Translations under genes and position numbers: made by a program
Origin: Paraspadella gotoi
Taxonomy: Eukaryota > Chaetognatha
Direction of reading: 5' to 3'
NCBI GenBank assembly: GCA_051294375.1
Contig: CM119263.1
Location: forward strand, 20,426,115 to 20,490,114
Length of the DNA stretch: 64,000 bases
In this document: positions 55,377-64,000 of the stretch, piece after piece
Position numbering within the stretch: position 1 is the first letter of the stretch
Layout of the letters: each line of letters begins with the position of its first letter
Notes under the pieces: generated by a model
Seen by the model: only the letters and a program-made list of their open reading frames with translations
Database searches by the model: none
What the model was told of the DNA's origin: nothing

Positions 55377-57251
55377 ATGACGGGCGGAACTTCCTTCGCT
55401 GTCTTCCTGATAGCCCTTGCGACGCCACAAGGAATTTTGACAGAATTTTGTGACCCTTATGTGGACAGACAAGGCCAACTCCAGGAAGGATTTAGATGTC
55501 CAGTCAAAGAAATTGTCCCGAGGTAAAGAAACTTCTGGCATACTTCTTTATATGAGCATTTTGGTACTAACGCATTTTGTCCTCATAGCGGTGGGAAAAA
55601 TTTCAACGGAGAAGAATCATACTGTTGTGGTTCCTGCATCTACAAATTCTGCTGTAACACTATCGAAAATAGAGTCGATCAAAGCGACTGTGAGCTCGGT
55701 AATCTTCGAGCACCACAGCGCCCGATGGTCCCGAAACCAGAGAATGTATCTACGACGAGCAAGGCAAAGATTCCGAGATTAAAGGAGAAAGTTAAGGAAT
55801 TTGAGGTCATTGACCCTATGGACGAAGGTGGAACGGGAAAAGTTGGTGGCAATATTATCGAGGAAAAAGACCCGGAAAAGGGATTTGTGGAAATCGTCAA
55901 AGACGGCGTGAAGATAAAATTGGATCAAGCGATTGACAAAGCTAAAGATGGAGATATCGGTTAGTTGATAACTCATGCATGCATAAAGCATATAGTAATA
56001 CATTCATCAAGTAACTAATATCGTTCCTTACAGGCGATGTTATTGGCGTCATAGTTACAGTCTCCGTGTTGGCCATTATAGTTGTGGCTTGCTTAATAAT
56101 GTGCGTTGTCTGCTGTTGCCGTAAATCAAAATCACGGCGTCACTTGTATCGTGGTCCAGGAGGATCAATTCAGGTTAAGCGAAGCTTAAGTTCAGCATCG
56201 CTTCACCATGACGCTGCTGCTGTCGCCGCCGCAGCCAAAGCCGATGCAAAGCGTCATTCGGCTCTTTACCCTTCGATACCGAATACTCCACTCACCGCCA
56301 GCAGATACTCATCGGCGGGCCGACTCTCAAAGGTAATATTAGTATACCAAAAAAAATGTTTTAGTTTTAGCCATGCTCTAATGAAAGGCGAAACATGTAA
56401 CCTGTAAAGTGAAGATTTTTTGCTAACATTAAAAATATTCGAACTCTTTTTTTATAAAGGTGCGCAACTACATTTCTTACTCGTTGCCCCATTCGCGCGG
56501 TCGCGAGCCTCGTCAGCCGCTGTGGGGCCCCGGAGGTAGTCGCAAATCTTTCAATGCGCAAGCTTTTTTTTCGCGGCAGCAAATGCGCAATTTACAAGAT
56601 CGCTATAACGAAGGCGGCAACGATTCAGACGGATCGGGTACAGCTACACCATCCCCTGTTCGACGTCCAAATCGTAAGGCTCTCAATCACTGTAACACAA
56701 TGCATGGCGGCGGCGTGTGCACTTGCCATGGCGCGCCCTACAGCAACCATGGGGGATGCGGTGGCGCGTGTGCTAACAATCACGCTCCAGGCACATGCGG
56801 GGGTGGAGGTGTGAGGCCTCAGTCCTGTTGCGTATCAGGCGCCAACGGGGGACCTGGAGGCTATTCCAATTATCCTCCACCTCCAAATATGACCGGTAAT
56901 TATTTGCCACAAAATGGAATGATACCCCAGGCTTTTGCCAATCCATATGCTTGTCCATACCCGAATCCGAATCAGTTTTCTCAAAATCAGTCTAGCGGGA
57001 TGGGTAATCCTGGAAATTTGCCACCCAGTATGATTGCTTCATACCCACCCCCAAATCAGACCCCTGCTATGTCACCTTTCGCGTCTAATTTATATCCTCA
57101 AGTAAGTCAGGCACTGAATGATATGGCAAATAATGGAGTAAATAATATCGCCTCAACTCCTGTTCCTGAGAATGAAGGAACACAGCCGACAGCGCCGCCT
57201 CCAACTGGCTCACTGACACAACCCCCAGCATTTAATCCACACTATGTTTAA
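55377..57251 (+). CDS. Shisa-like single-pass membrane protein
   Basis: Four exons, 55377-55522, 55589-55959, 56034-56332 and 56460-57251 (TAA), give 535 residues. A signal peptide (FAVFLIALATPQGILT) is followed by the Shisa Cys-rich ectodomain: FCDPYVDRQGQLQEGFRCP, ESYCCGSCIYKFCC and RVDQSDC. An acidic/basic stalk leads to one transmembrane helix (about 173-195, VIGVIVTVSVLAIIVVACLI) ending in VVCCCRKSKSRR, a likely palmitoylated juxtamembrane site. The cytoplasmic tail has an Ala-rich stretch, then a Cys/His/Gly cluster (HGGGVCTCHG, GGCGGACANNH, GTCGGGG) and a Pro/Asn/Gln-rich end finishing AFNPHYV. Shisa proteins regulate trafficking of receptors (Frizzled/FGFR, AMPA receptors) in vertebrates; the partner here is unknown. 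The tail is longer than in most vertebrate members. Confidence 0.9.
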
Positions 57252-57402
57252 AAATTGAACGATTGTAACTGCGTATGTAAATGGCAGCTTCTGCAGTTTA
57301 CGTTTAATCTGAAGTTCCCTTAATAATAGTTAACTTGAATAATAGGACTTTTAGCAGAATAACGGTTATCAAGTCATTTAATTAAAAAAACTCGCTCAAT
57401 CC

Positions 57403-57408
57403 AATAAA
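57403..57408 (+). promoter_or_regulatory. Polyadenylation signal of the Shisa-like gene
   Basis: Canonical AATAAA 152 bases after the stop codon, followed within 30 bases by further A-rich sequence. It is the first AATAAA downstream of the stop. Confidence 0.55.
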
Positions 57409-57706
57409 GATTTTCTCAAGACAAACGTACAAAATAAAACAAATATAAATGTTTTCCAAAATTCTAATTTTGAAAAATTCATGTAAGAAATCTTGAAAAC
57501 AAATTATATAATATTTAACACTTATCGTAAAAACATGTTTGATCCAAATAAATACAAGTTACAATTAAATTTGTTTCCAAATTAAATAAAAATACGACAC
57601 GGAGTGAAATGAAAAGAGTTGTGATGACTCTTAACTTACTCAATATGATTTAAATTTGATTATTGTATGAGTTAAAAAACTCAGTTCTTATAAAACATTT
57701 GCTTTC

Positions 57707-58570
57707 AGCAGATCCCAACTCTATAATTCACTTTGTCGGTCCGTCGGTCCGCCCCCTCAATCTTGTCGGGCATTCACTTATATCATGTCAGAACATCGAA
57801 TTATGATAAATTATGTATTTTTGACTTTCTTTTTTGCTATTTAAGACTCGTAACACTAAGAGTCGAAACATGTACAATAATAAAAAAATAAAAATTGCTA
57901 TTACAATGAATTTTTCGTTTCATCTCTAAAGATAAATTATGCAAAAAAAATGATGTCCGTCCGTCCGTCCGTCCCACCTTAGCAAAAAACACCCATTACT
58001 CGTGATTGGATGGATGGATTGGAATGAAATTTTGTGTGTGGGTAGGGAAGTGTGTGATTGAGCTGGATATGAAGTTTCGATTGGAATTGTCCGAGTGGAA
58101 ATGAGTTTAAGTGGAAAAAACAAAAAAATATATTTCACTATTTGAACACCAATTACTCATAAAGTATGGGTCGATTGACTTGAAATTTTGTATTTGGGTA
58201 GAAATGTGTGTGATTAAACTGGAAATAAAGTTTCGATGGAATTGTTTGAGTGGAAATGAGTTTAAATAGAAAAAACAAAGAACCTGTTTCACGAATTGAT
58301 TATGCTTCTTTTTTTTATTTTAAATGTAAATGCAAGATGTATTAATTAATAAAATAATTAATCAGTTAATTAATCAATTAGTCATTAATTAATCAATAAT
58401 TAATTAATCAGTTAATTAATCAAAATAAACATTCTGGATAAAATTAATTAATTAATTGCATAATTAATTAAATAATTACCTTGAATAAATTAATTATTTA
58501 ATTAATTAATTAATTAATTAATTACCGATAATGATTGTGGGCAGATCCGACATTGTTTGCTCAAACTTGT
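57707..58570 (+). repeat. Dispersed repeat R1, copy d (full-length)
   Basis: Starts AGCAGATCCCAACTCTATAA and ends GGCAGATCCGACATTGTTTG plus CTCAAACTTG. Inside are CGGTCCGTCGGTCCG, TCCGTCCGTCCGTCC, the duplicated GGAATGAAATTTTGTGTG module (near 58020 and 58180) and a TTAATTAATTAATC-rich tail. About 860 bases. No coding frame of interest. Confidence 0.75.
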
Positions 58571-59760
58571 TATTCTTTTATTTGATTTATTTTTTTATTT
58601 GAATTCTTTTAGTTAATCAAACCTAATGTTAAAAAAATTAAGATGAATATTTTAATTTCTTTTATATTCATTAGTATGTTTTGGGAGTAAGCAAAAAATT
58701 CTTATTAATATATTTCAAGGTTTAGTAGGGTAACCGGCTCCTGCCATATTACTATTCTTTTTTAATTTTTTATCAAAGCTAATTTTTTATTTTCTATGAT
58801 TTAACTAGAAAAATTATAAAATAAAAAACGCTGTCATTGTGGCCGTGAATAAGTTTTTGAAACCCTGATTACTCAGACAGATATTTATAAGATGAACCCA
58901 AATTTTTCAACAATTCACAAATATATCCTAGAAATACATTGTAGAATACAGTAAGGTCTAATTCAAATAAAAAATTTTATTTTTTAAAAAATCGACAATA
59001 GCATTGATAAGCTCATAACTAAAAAAGTAAGCAAGTTAGACTACCGGGAATTAAAAAATAAAAAATGTCAGCAACTTTTTTGCCAGGGAGCAAAATCTAA
59101 AGTTGCTATAACAAATGATTTAGCCACAGTATTTGATCTTTTCATTTCACTCCAATTTAAAATCCGTGTATTTGACATAATAAAAAAGGAGCGTCCTTAT
59201 CTAAATTAACTCACCAGAACATCACTTTTTTATTAGGAGATTTAAGACAATTGGATTTGAAAATTGGAACTGCTTACCTGAAATATGCTTTTTTTGTTTT
59301 TGCTATGTTAAATATACCGTCGTAACTATTCGAAATTCTAAACTTTTGACAGAGATCTCTAACTCTGTAAAGAGTTTGTTTTTTCTCTGTTGTATTCGAA
59401 AAGGCTACCACGGTTTAATAAAGTACCATAAATGTTCTACACTTATTACTTTCCAATGTGGTCGGTTTTATTGTTTGACATCAACATAGGATCATTGTAT
59501 CGCTGTAGCTAAGTCAATTCACTAATCATATAAGCCATGCAGGCTAACTTTATAATAAAACTTATTTATTTTAGCATGCATGAACTCCGCAAAAAAGTGT
59601 AACCACAGTTTTATTTTATTTTCAAGTAACTGTATTTGAAATTGTATTTTTAAACCCCTTTCCCCTGTTTATCGTCTATACAATATACCTCCGATCACGA
59701 AGATCCACGCTGTGAATGCTATTTCTAGTCTTTTAGTCATTTAATTCTTATAGTTTTAAG
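58571..59760. other. AT-rich spacer, nothing recognised
   Basis: No splice-supported exon or repeat family recognised. The final 100 bases (TATACAATATA near 59680) could be promoter for the candidate exon that follows. Confidence 0.45.
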
Positions 59761-59871
59761 ATGTCATTTTTGGAAGCAAAAACTTTTTCGTCGAATTGTA
59801 CATACACTCCATTGAAAGATTATCGTGTAATTGTACGCCGTGCGTCATTACCTGCCATTTTAGTCATTAAA
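59761..59871 (+). CDS. Possible first coding exon of an unidentified gene
   Basis: An ATG opens 37 codons (MSFLEAKTFSSNCTYTPLKD then YRVIVRRASLPAILVIK) ending exactly at a consensus AAA|GTAAGT donor in phase 0. TATACAATATA lies about 80 bases upstream. No following exon in the right phase was found before the window ends. Length and composition do not exclude chance. Confidence 0.25.
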
Positions 59872-60945
59872 GTAAGTTTTTCCTTGAAGTTAAAGGCTTT
59901 ATTATTTTTTGCGCCCCCAATATTATTTTAGTTATTGAGTGTCTGACATATAAAATTAACTAAGATTTAGCTTTAGGAGTTTTCTAAAGTTATTTACAAA
60001 TATTATTTATTATATTCATCAAAAATAAAAAGGTAATTGCCTTTAAGTTAAATATTGCTTTTAGGTACTATGTAACTCTTGTAACTGTAATTCCTGAGGA
60101 GTAAATTATGATAAAAATCTTAAAAGAATAGGATCGAGCCTACCTTCAATGATAACCAAATATTGATGCGATGATAACCAAAGAATTGATGCAATGATAA
60201 CCAAATATTGATGCGATGCTAACCAATAATTGATGCGATGATAACCAAATGATCGATGTGATGATAACAAAATGATTGATGTGATAATAACCAAATGGTT
60301 GATGCGATGATAGTCATTCATTGATGTGATGAAAATCATTCATTGATTCGATAATAGTCATTCATTGATGCGATGATAGTCATTAATTTATGCAATGAAT
60401 CATTCATCATAAATAAAACAAACAAATGCGTGTATGAGTGAAAGAGAGAAAGAAAGAAAGAGAGAGAGAAAGAAAGAGAATAAATCCACGAAAATCTCGG
60501 ATGTAAATTTGGGATTTTGCATTGAGAAAAAAGCGCGGAATAAATGGCGATAATAAAAGTTTTTAAAAGGAAAAAAATAATCAAAATTTTTCAAAAAACG
60601 ATCACGCAAGAGATCGTACAGCGAGAGAGAGAGAGACAGAAAGAGACGGAGAGTGAGAGAGAAAGCTGGGCAGCCACTGGAAGGCAGCTGTACAGTCACT
60701 GCACACTAATTTGGATATTATAATGAGTATTATAATCTCATTTGCATATTGCAGTAAATCATAATGAAGTGGAAATTCAAACAGAAAATACTTAAATCCA
60801 AATGTAATAAAAAAATACAAAGCTATTTCAAGATGAGAAGCCATATCTAAATTTTTAACTTACTATGATCGCACACTTTTATAAAACTTCATTAGAGAAA
60901 GCATAGAATTTTGAATTTTTAACAACGATTTTTAATTAATAGTTG

Positions 60946-60982
60946 GACATGTTTCGGCTTGTTTACTTCAAGCCTTCATCAG
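60946..60982 (-). ncRNA. Hammerhead-ribozyme-like motif 2
   Basis: Minus strand: CTGATGA, A, GGCTTG, loop AAGTAAA, CAAGCC, GAAAC, ATGTC. It differs from motif 1 by one base, in loop II. The sequence 3' to the motif (CAACTATTAAT…AAAATCGTTGTTAAAA) is also shared with motif 1, so both belong to one dispersed repeat family. Confidence 0.6.
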
Positions 60983-61190
60983 CATATGACATTCAATAAT
61001 AAATTTTGTGTAAAAGAAGAGTGTGTGAGAGAGAGAGAGAGAGGGTAAAAGTTTTTCCAACAAAGTGGTGAGACAGAATAGTGGTCAGATGTGAGGACAG
61101 GTTGAAGGTGAGGGCAGATTGAGTGAGTTGTGAAAAGAAGTGAAACTTCTTAGAGAGAGAGAGAGAGAGAAAGAAACAAAACTTCATTGT
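60983..61190 (-). repeat. Hammerhead repeat family, minus copy, region 5' of motif 2
   Basis: Minus-strand words TTCACTTCTTTTCACA, CCTGTCCTCAC, GACCACT and GTTGGAAA plus CT tracts match 61680-61895 in order on the plus strand. The two copies face opposite directions and are separated by about 490 bases. Confidence 0.7.
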
Positions 61191-61679
61191 AATTTATAAT
61201 AATTTTTATTTTAAAAAAATTGGTAAGTCCCAGCCAAAACTATAAAAGCGTAGTAGTTTTTATATAAAAATGCGTGACGCCGACGACGACGATGACGACG
61301 ATTGGAGCCTAAATTATTAAAAAACCAGTTACATGAAGAGGTGAAATTGAAAATGACGAAAAAGAAGTAATTTAATTCTTCTTTCATCAGAAATCTCAGA
61401 TTCCAATTCAGTAGACTTAAAGGACTTGATCCTGTCTCTCTTTATTGAAATAAGGTAACAGAAGCAAATCTTTGACATCTAATTTAAAATGAGAAACTTT
61501 CATCTTTTTTATTTTCTGTCTTGACCTATTAATATTTTGTCATTAAATTTAATCATCTTATCTTTTTTTCATCACTTTTGTCTTGAAAAGGATCCTTTCC
61601 AGGCATCTGATTAACAAACTTCTTGAGGCCATCTTTTGTGATTGATTTCATCATCAGCGTTATACATTGCACAATTTAA

Positions 61680-61895
61680 ATATTTTCACTGTATCTCTCT
61701 CTCTCTCTTTTTCACCATTTCACTTCTTTTCACATCTTACTCTATCTTTACTCAACTTCAGCCTGTCCTCACCAATTGACCACTGTCCTTTCTAAAATCT
61801 GTGTTGGAAACTTTGCCCTCTCTCTCTCTCTCAGTTTATCTCTCTTTCTCTTTTCCTTTACACAAAAATAAATTTAAAAATCACAAATGTTAACG
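61680..61895 (+). repeat. Hammerhead repeat family, plus copy, region 5' of motif 3
   Basis: Contains TTCACTTCTTTTCACATC, CAGCCTGTCCTCACC, TTGACCACTGTCC and GTTGGAAACTTTGCCC, the same modules as 60983-61190 reversed. Two CT tracts flank them, as in the other copy. Confidence 0.7.
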
Positions 61896-61930
61896 CTGAT
61901 GAAGGCTTGCAAGCAAAGCCGAAACATGTC
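61896..61930 (+). ncRNA. Hammerhead-ribozyme-like motif 3
   Basis: CTGATGA, A, GGCTT, loop GCAAGCA, AAGCC, GAAAC, ATGTC. The core is identical to motifs 1 and 2 while stem II and loop II differ but still pair. The flanks AACG (61892-61895) and TGTT (61931-61934) can form a 4-bp stem I (one G-U) around the GUC site. This is the best-formed of the three. Confidence 0.65.
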
Positions 61931-62079
61931 TGTTTTTGCTAATAAAATCAAATCGTTGTCACACTCCAAATCAAACTTTCTGTAACTACTTCAAACAACG
62001 AAAAAGAAAGGATTTATATCACAAAAGAATTCATGTACTACTGTATTTAAGGCAAATAAGTAAAATTATGTATTTATCC

Positions 62080-63000
62080 TGATGCATTTTTCAGATGAAC
62101 CCATTCCCATCATTTTAAGATAATTCATTCACGAGATAATCGACTTACAAGTATGGTGGACTAAAACCCACCAACCGTTCATCAGTGGCCATTGGTGCCG
62201 GAGGCAAGTCATTCGCCTCCCAACCCAAAGGTCCGGGGTTCTAGCCCGGTGGTCGTCTGGCAGTTAAGAGGGACGGGGCGCTTAACCCGCCTGTAACATG
62301 GTGTTACAGCCTGATCCGAAGCTCAGGGACTGCTTATATTGAACGGTTCTATCACTAACTCATAACAATAATTACTGTCTCTTCACAAGTAATATTTTCA
62401 TATTTCTTTATTATTTATTTTTTTTATAATCATTTATTCTTATAATAGTACAAAATTATTCAATATAATTTATTAGAATTAAGTCATATCTACTCCTGTT
62501 TGTAAAAAGTAAAATTAAATAGTTTAAGGCTTTTTTGTAATTAAACTAAATAAGGACAAATGAGAAAAAATAATAAAATCAATTTGAACATTATTCGTTA
62601 TTATTGCAAAAGATAACCTTTTAGATTTAATTTTTTACCAAATATCTTGCAAATATGATGCATTTTTCAAGACCTTTAAGATGAACATATTTTTATCATT
62701 TTAAGATAATTCAATCACGAGATAATCGACTTACAAGTAATATTTTTATACTTCTTTATTATTTATTTCTTTTATAATCATTCTTATAATTGTACAAAAT
62801 TAGTAAATATAATCTATTAGCATTAAGTCACCTCTACTTCTGCTTGTAAAAAGTAAAATTAAATAGTTTAAGGCATTTTTGTAATTAAACTAAATAAAGG
62901 CAAATAATAATAATAAATAAATTTAAACATCTTTACCATTATTCGTTATTATTTCTTTAAATAACCTTTTAGGTTTAATTTTTTCCCAAATATCTTTCAT
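62080..63000 (+). repeat. Tandem direct duplication of ~345 bp
   Basis: Copy 1 (about 62080-62655, excluding the SINE) and copy 2 (about 62656-63000) share GATGCATTTTTCA, ATTTTAAGATAATTCA, ACGAGATAATCGACTTAC, TTGTAAAAAGTAAAATTAAA, TAGTTTAAGGC and AATAACCTTTTAG in order. They have diverged by scattered substitutions and small indels. Confidence 0.85.
62154..62384 (+). mobile_element. tRNA-derived SINE with 7-bp target duplication
   Basis: A GC-richer 231-base insert interrupts copy 1 of the tandem duplication. It is flanked by ACAAGTA on both sides (62147-62153 and 62385-62391); copy 2 has the uninterrupted site with a single ACAAGTA. Its head contains a T-arm-like hairpin CCGGG-GTTCTAG-CCCGG, i.e. 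a B-box of tRNA-derived promoters, and the tail has TGATCCGAAGCTC. It is not an intact tRNA gene: no full cloverleaf could be drawn. Confidence 0.8.
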
Positions 63001-63209
63001 AATACTTTTACAAATTTGTAATGTTCTGCCAGAATAAGCTTAAGCCTAATACAAGAATGAAATGTATATAAAAAATAGACAGACAAACCAACCAGACAGA
63101 CAAACTGACCAAAAAGTAACCTATAGAATTTCTCTATGATTACTCGCGGTGTAACTAAAAATGCTGAGCTAGTTATTAAGATAGAAAGATACATATACCT
63201 GAAAGATAT

Positions 63210-63425
63210 ATACACCACCTCACTGATATGGAAGCCAGATACTCTAGAAGGGAATAAACGAGACTGTGAGAGAGTTGATTGAAAGCTTTCAGTGACCTGC
63301 TATGCCATTATCTTGTAAGAGTGATAGAGACCTAAATCTATTAAAGCCTGTTTAAAATCATGAGCAATATAACTTAATTATTAAATTAATATATAATTTT
63401 ATATTAGTCGTACCAATTTCATTTA
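63210..63425 (-). repeat. Reverse copy of the 8340-8575 dispersed repeat
   Basis: AATAAACGAGACTGTGAGAG and CATTATCTTGTAAGAGTG are reverse complements of words at 8440-8540, and the TAGTCGTACCAATTTCAT end matches the other repeat edge. Confidence 0.6.
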
Positions 63426-63680
63426 AAGAGGCAAAGAAAGAAAAAGAAATAGAAAGAAAAAAAGAAAGGTAAAACAAGAGATTAGGAAAGAAATAGAGAA
63501 AGAGGGAGAAAAAAAGAAATTAGAATCTCTTGAATTTACAATAATTGCTAGTGATTGCTGAATTTGTAATTTTTGTGAGGAGACTAGAGAAGCAAGTAAA
63601 AGAACGTCTCTAGAAAGTATACAAGTATTCAAGTATACATTGCTGATCTTATAGTTAATGTTTTTGTCTCCTTTGCCCAG

Positions 63681-63890
63681 GACTTGTAATAACCTCAGAT
63701 TAGACATCCGGGCAAGCAGATTCTTCGGTTACGCTGTCTTCTGTGGTATTTGCGTTATCGTTGCGCCCCTCTTGGTCTTAATCAGATCTCTCTTTCGTTT
63801 CTTGAGAGTCCCAACAGTCGCTCCTCCAAAAAAAAAACTTTATTGGAGAATATTTAGTACAATAATGACTATATATTTATATTTTTAGTT
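63681..63890 (+). CDS. Possible exon encoding a single membrane helix
   Basis: After a good acceptor (GTCTCCTTTGCCCAG) a frame reads TCNNLRLDIRASRFFGYAVF followed by CGICVIVAPLLVLIRSLFRF and runs to a TAG at about 63886-63888. One hydrophobic helix followed by a basic stretch is evident. The pattern (LR.DIR…PL…LIR) loosely recalls the membrane segment before the cyclase domain of NIT-domain guanylyl cyclases, but this is speculation. No partner exon with matching phase is visible. Confidence 0.25.
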
Positions 63891-64000
63891 GCGCCACGAG
63901 TACTCGCGGAGTAACTCTATTTATAAATCACTTTTCGGTCCGTCGGCATGTCTGTCCGTCGGTCTGTCCTACTTACATTAAAAATGCATATAATTCCCCT

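Larger units (their letters stand above)
60110..61310 (-). mobile_element. Short reversed relative of the hairpin-ended element
   Basis: Read on the minus strand it shares, in order, the GTCGTC-rich start with ACTACTACGCTTTTATAG, the AAGTATTTTCTGTTTGAATT block, CTGCCCAGCTTTC plus CT tracts, ATTTATTCCGCGCTTTTTTC, the ATCATCGCATCAATGAATG minisatellite and the GGCTCGATCCTATTC edge with 39107-42584. A hammerhead-bearing repeat interrupts or abuts it at 60900-61190. No transposase is visible. Confidence 0.65.

Noticed and set aside
55679-56003. Minus-strand frames over Shisa exon 2
   Set aside because: They are antisense to a well-supported Cys-rich ectodomain exon.
62154-62384. Intact tRNA gene suggested by the GGTTCTAGCCC box
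   Set aside because: Only the T-arm is well formed, there is no complete cloverleaf, and target duplications show it is a SINE.

Overview
This 64-kb window is nuclear DNA of an invertebrate animal. The genes are split by GT..AG introns and include animal-specific families (a Shisa membrane protein, a dual-GAF cyclic-nucleotide phosphodiesterase, a TCF19-type FHA/PHD protein). Exons are GC-rich, while introns and spacers are AT-rich. Repeats include (GA)n tracts, satellites, BEL/Pao and Tc1 remnants, a SINE, and repeats carrying hammerhead-ribozyme-like motifs. I cannot name the species or phylum. There is no bacterial gene organisation, no CRISPR array and no intact tRNA or rRNA gene.

Layout: 1-5785 is a ~2.7-kb inverted repeat around a 25-base N gap, probably an assembly fold-back. 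It runs into the last exons of a coiled-coil protein (5585-6529, +). 6.5-14.3 kb is gene-poor, with a ~140-bp tandem repeat (9985-10570), a dispersed minisatellite (11.8-12.1 kb) and a 1.4-kb satellite of ~20-bp units (12.1-13.5 kb). A renal-dipeptidase-type zinc enzyme lies at 14294-17263 (-), with a probable extra 5' exon at 17634-17722. 17.7-27.8 kb holds little beyond microsatellites and one doubtful exon. A seven-exon seven-transmembrane receptor-like gene (27787-32101, +) carries LINE-like and Tc1 remnants in its introns. A PDE5/6/11-like phosphodiesterase (35592-47640, +) has a 6.7-kb intron holding nested mobile elements. Then come an IMMP2L-like mitochondrial inner-membrane peptidase (48183-48846, -), a TCF19-like nuclear protein (49935-53847, -) and a Shisa-like gene (55377-57251, +). 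57.7-64 kb is mostly repeats, with two doubtful exons.

The genes do not form a pathway; they look like ordinary unlinked neighbours. The observations most worth following up are these: the phosphodiesterase has Glu where PDEs carry the invariant purine-binding Gln; three hammerhead-like motifs lie in dispersed repeats; the PDE intron has a legible three-layer insertion history with exact target duplications; a SINE insertion sits beside its own empty site; the dipeptidase appears to be anchored at its N-terminus rather than by GPI; and the Shisa cytoplasmic tail has a Cys/His-rich cluster. All exon structures were read by eye from splice signals, reading phase and family motifs; transcripts were not available.
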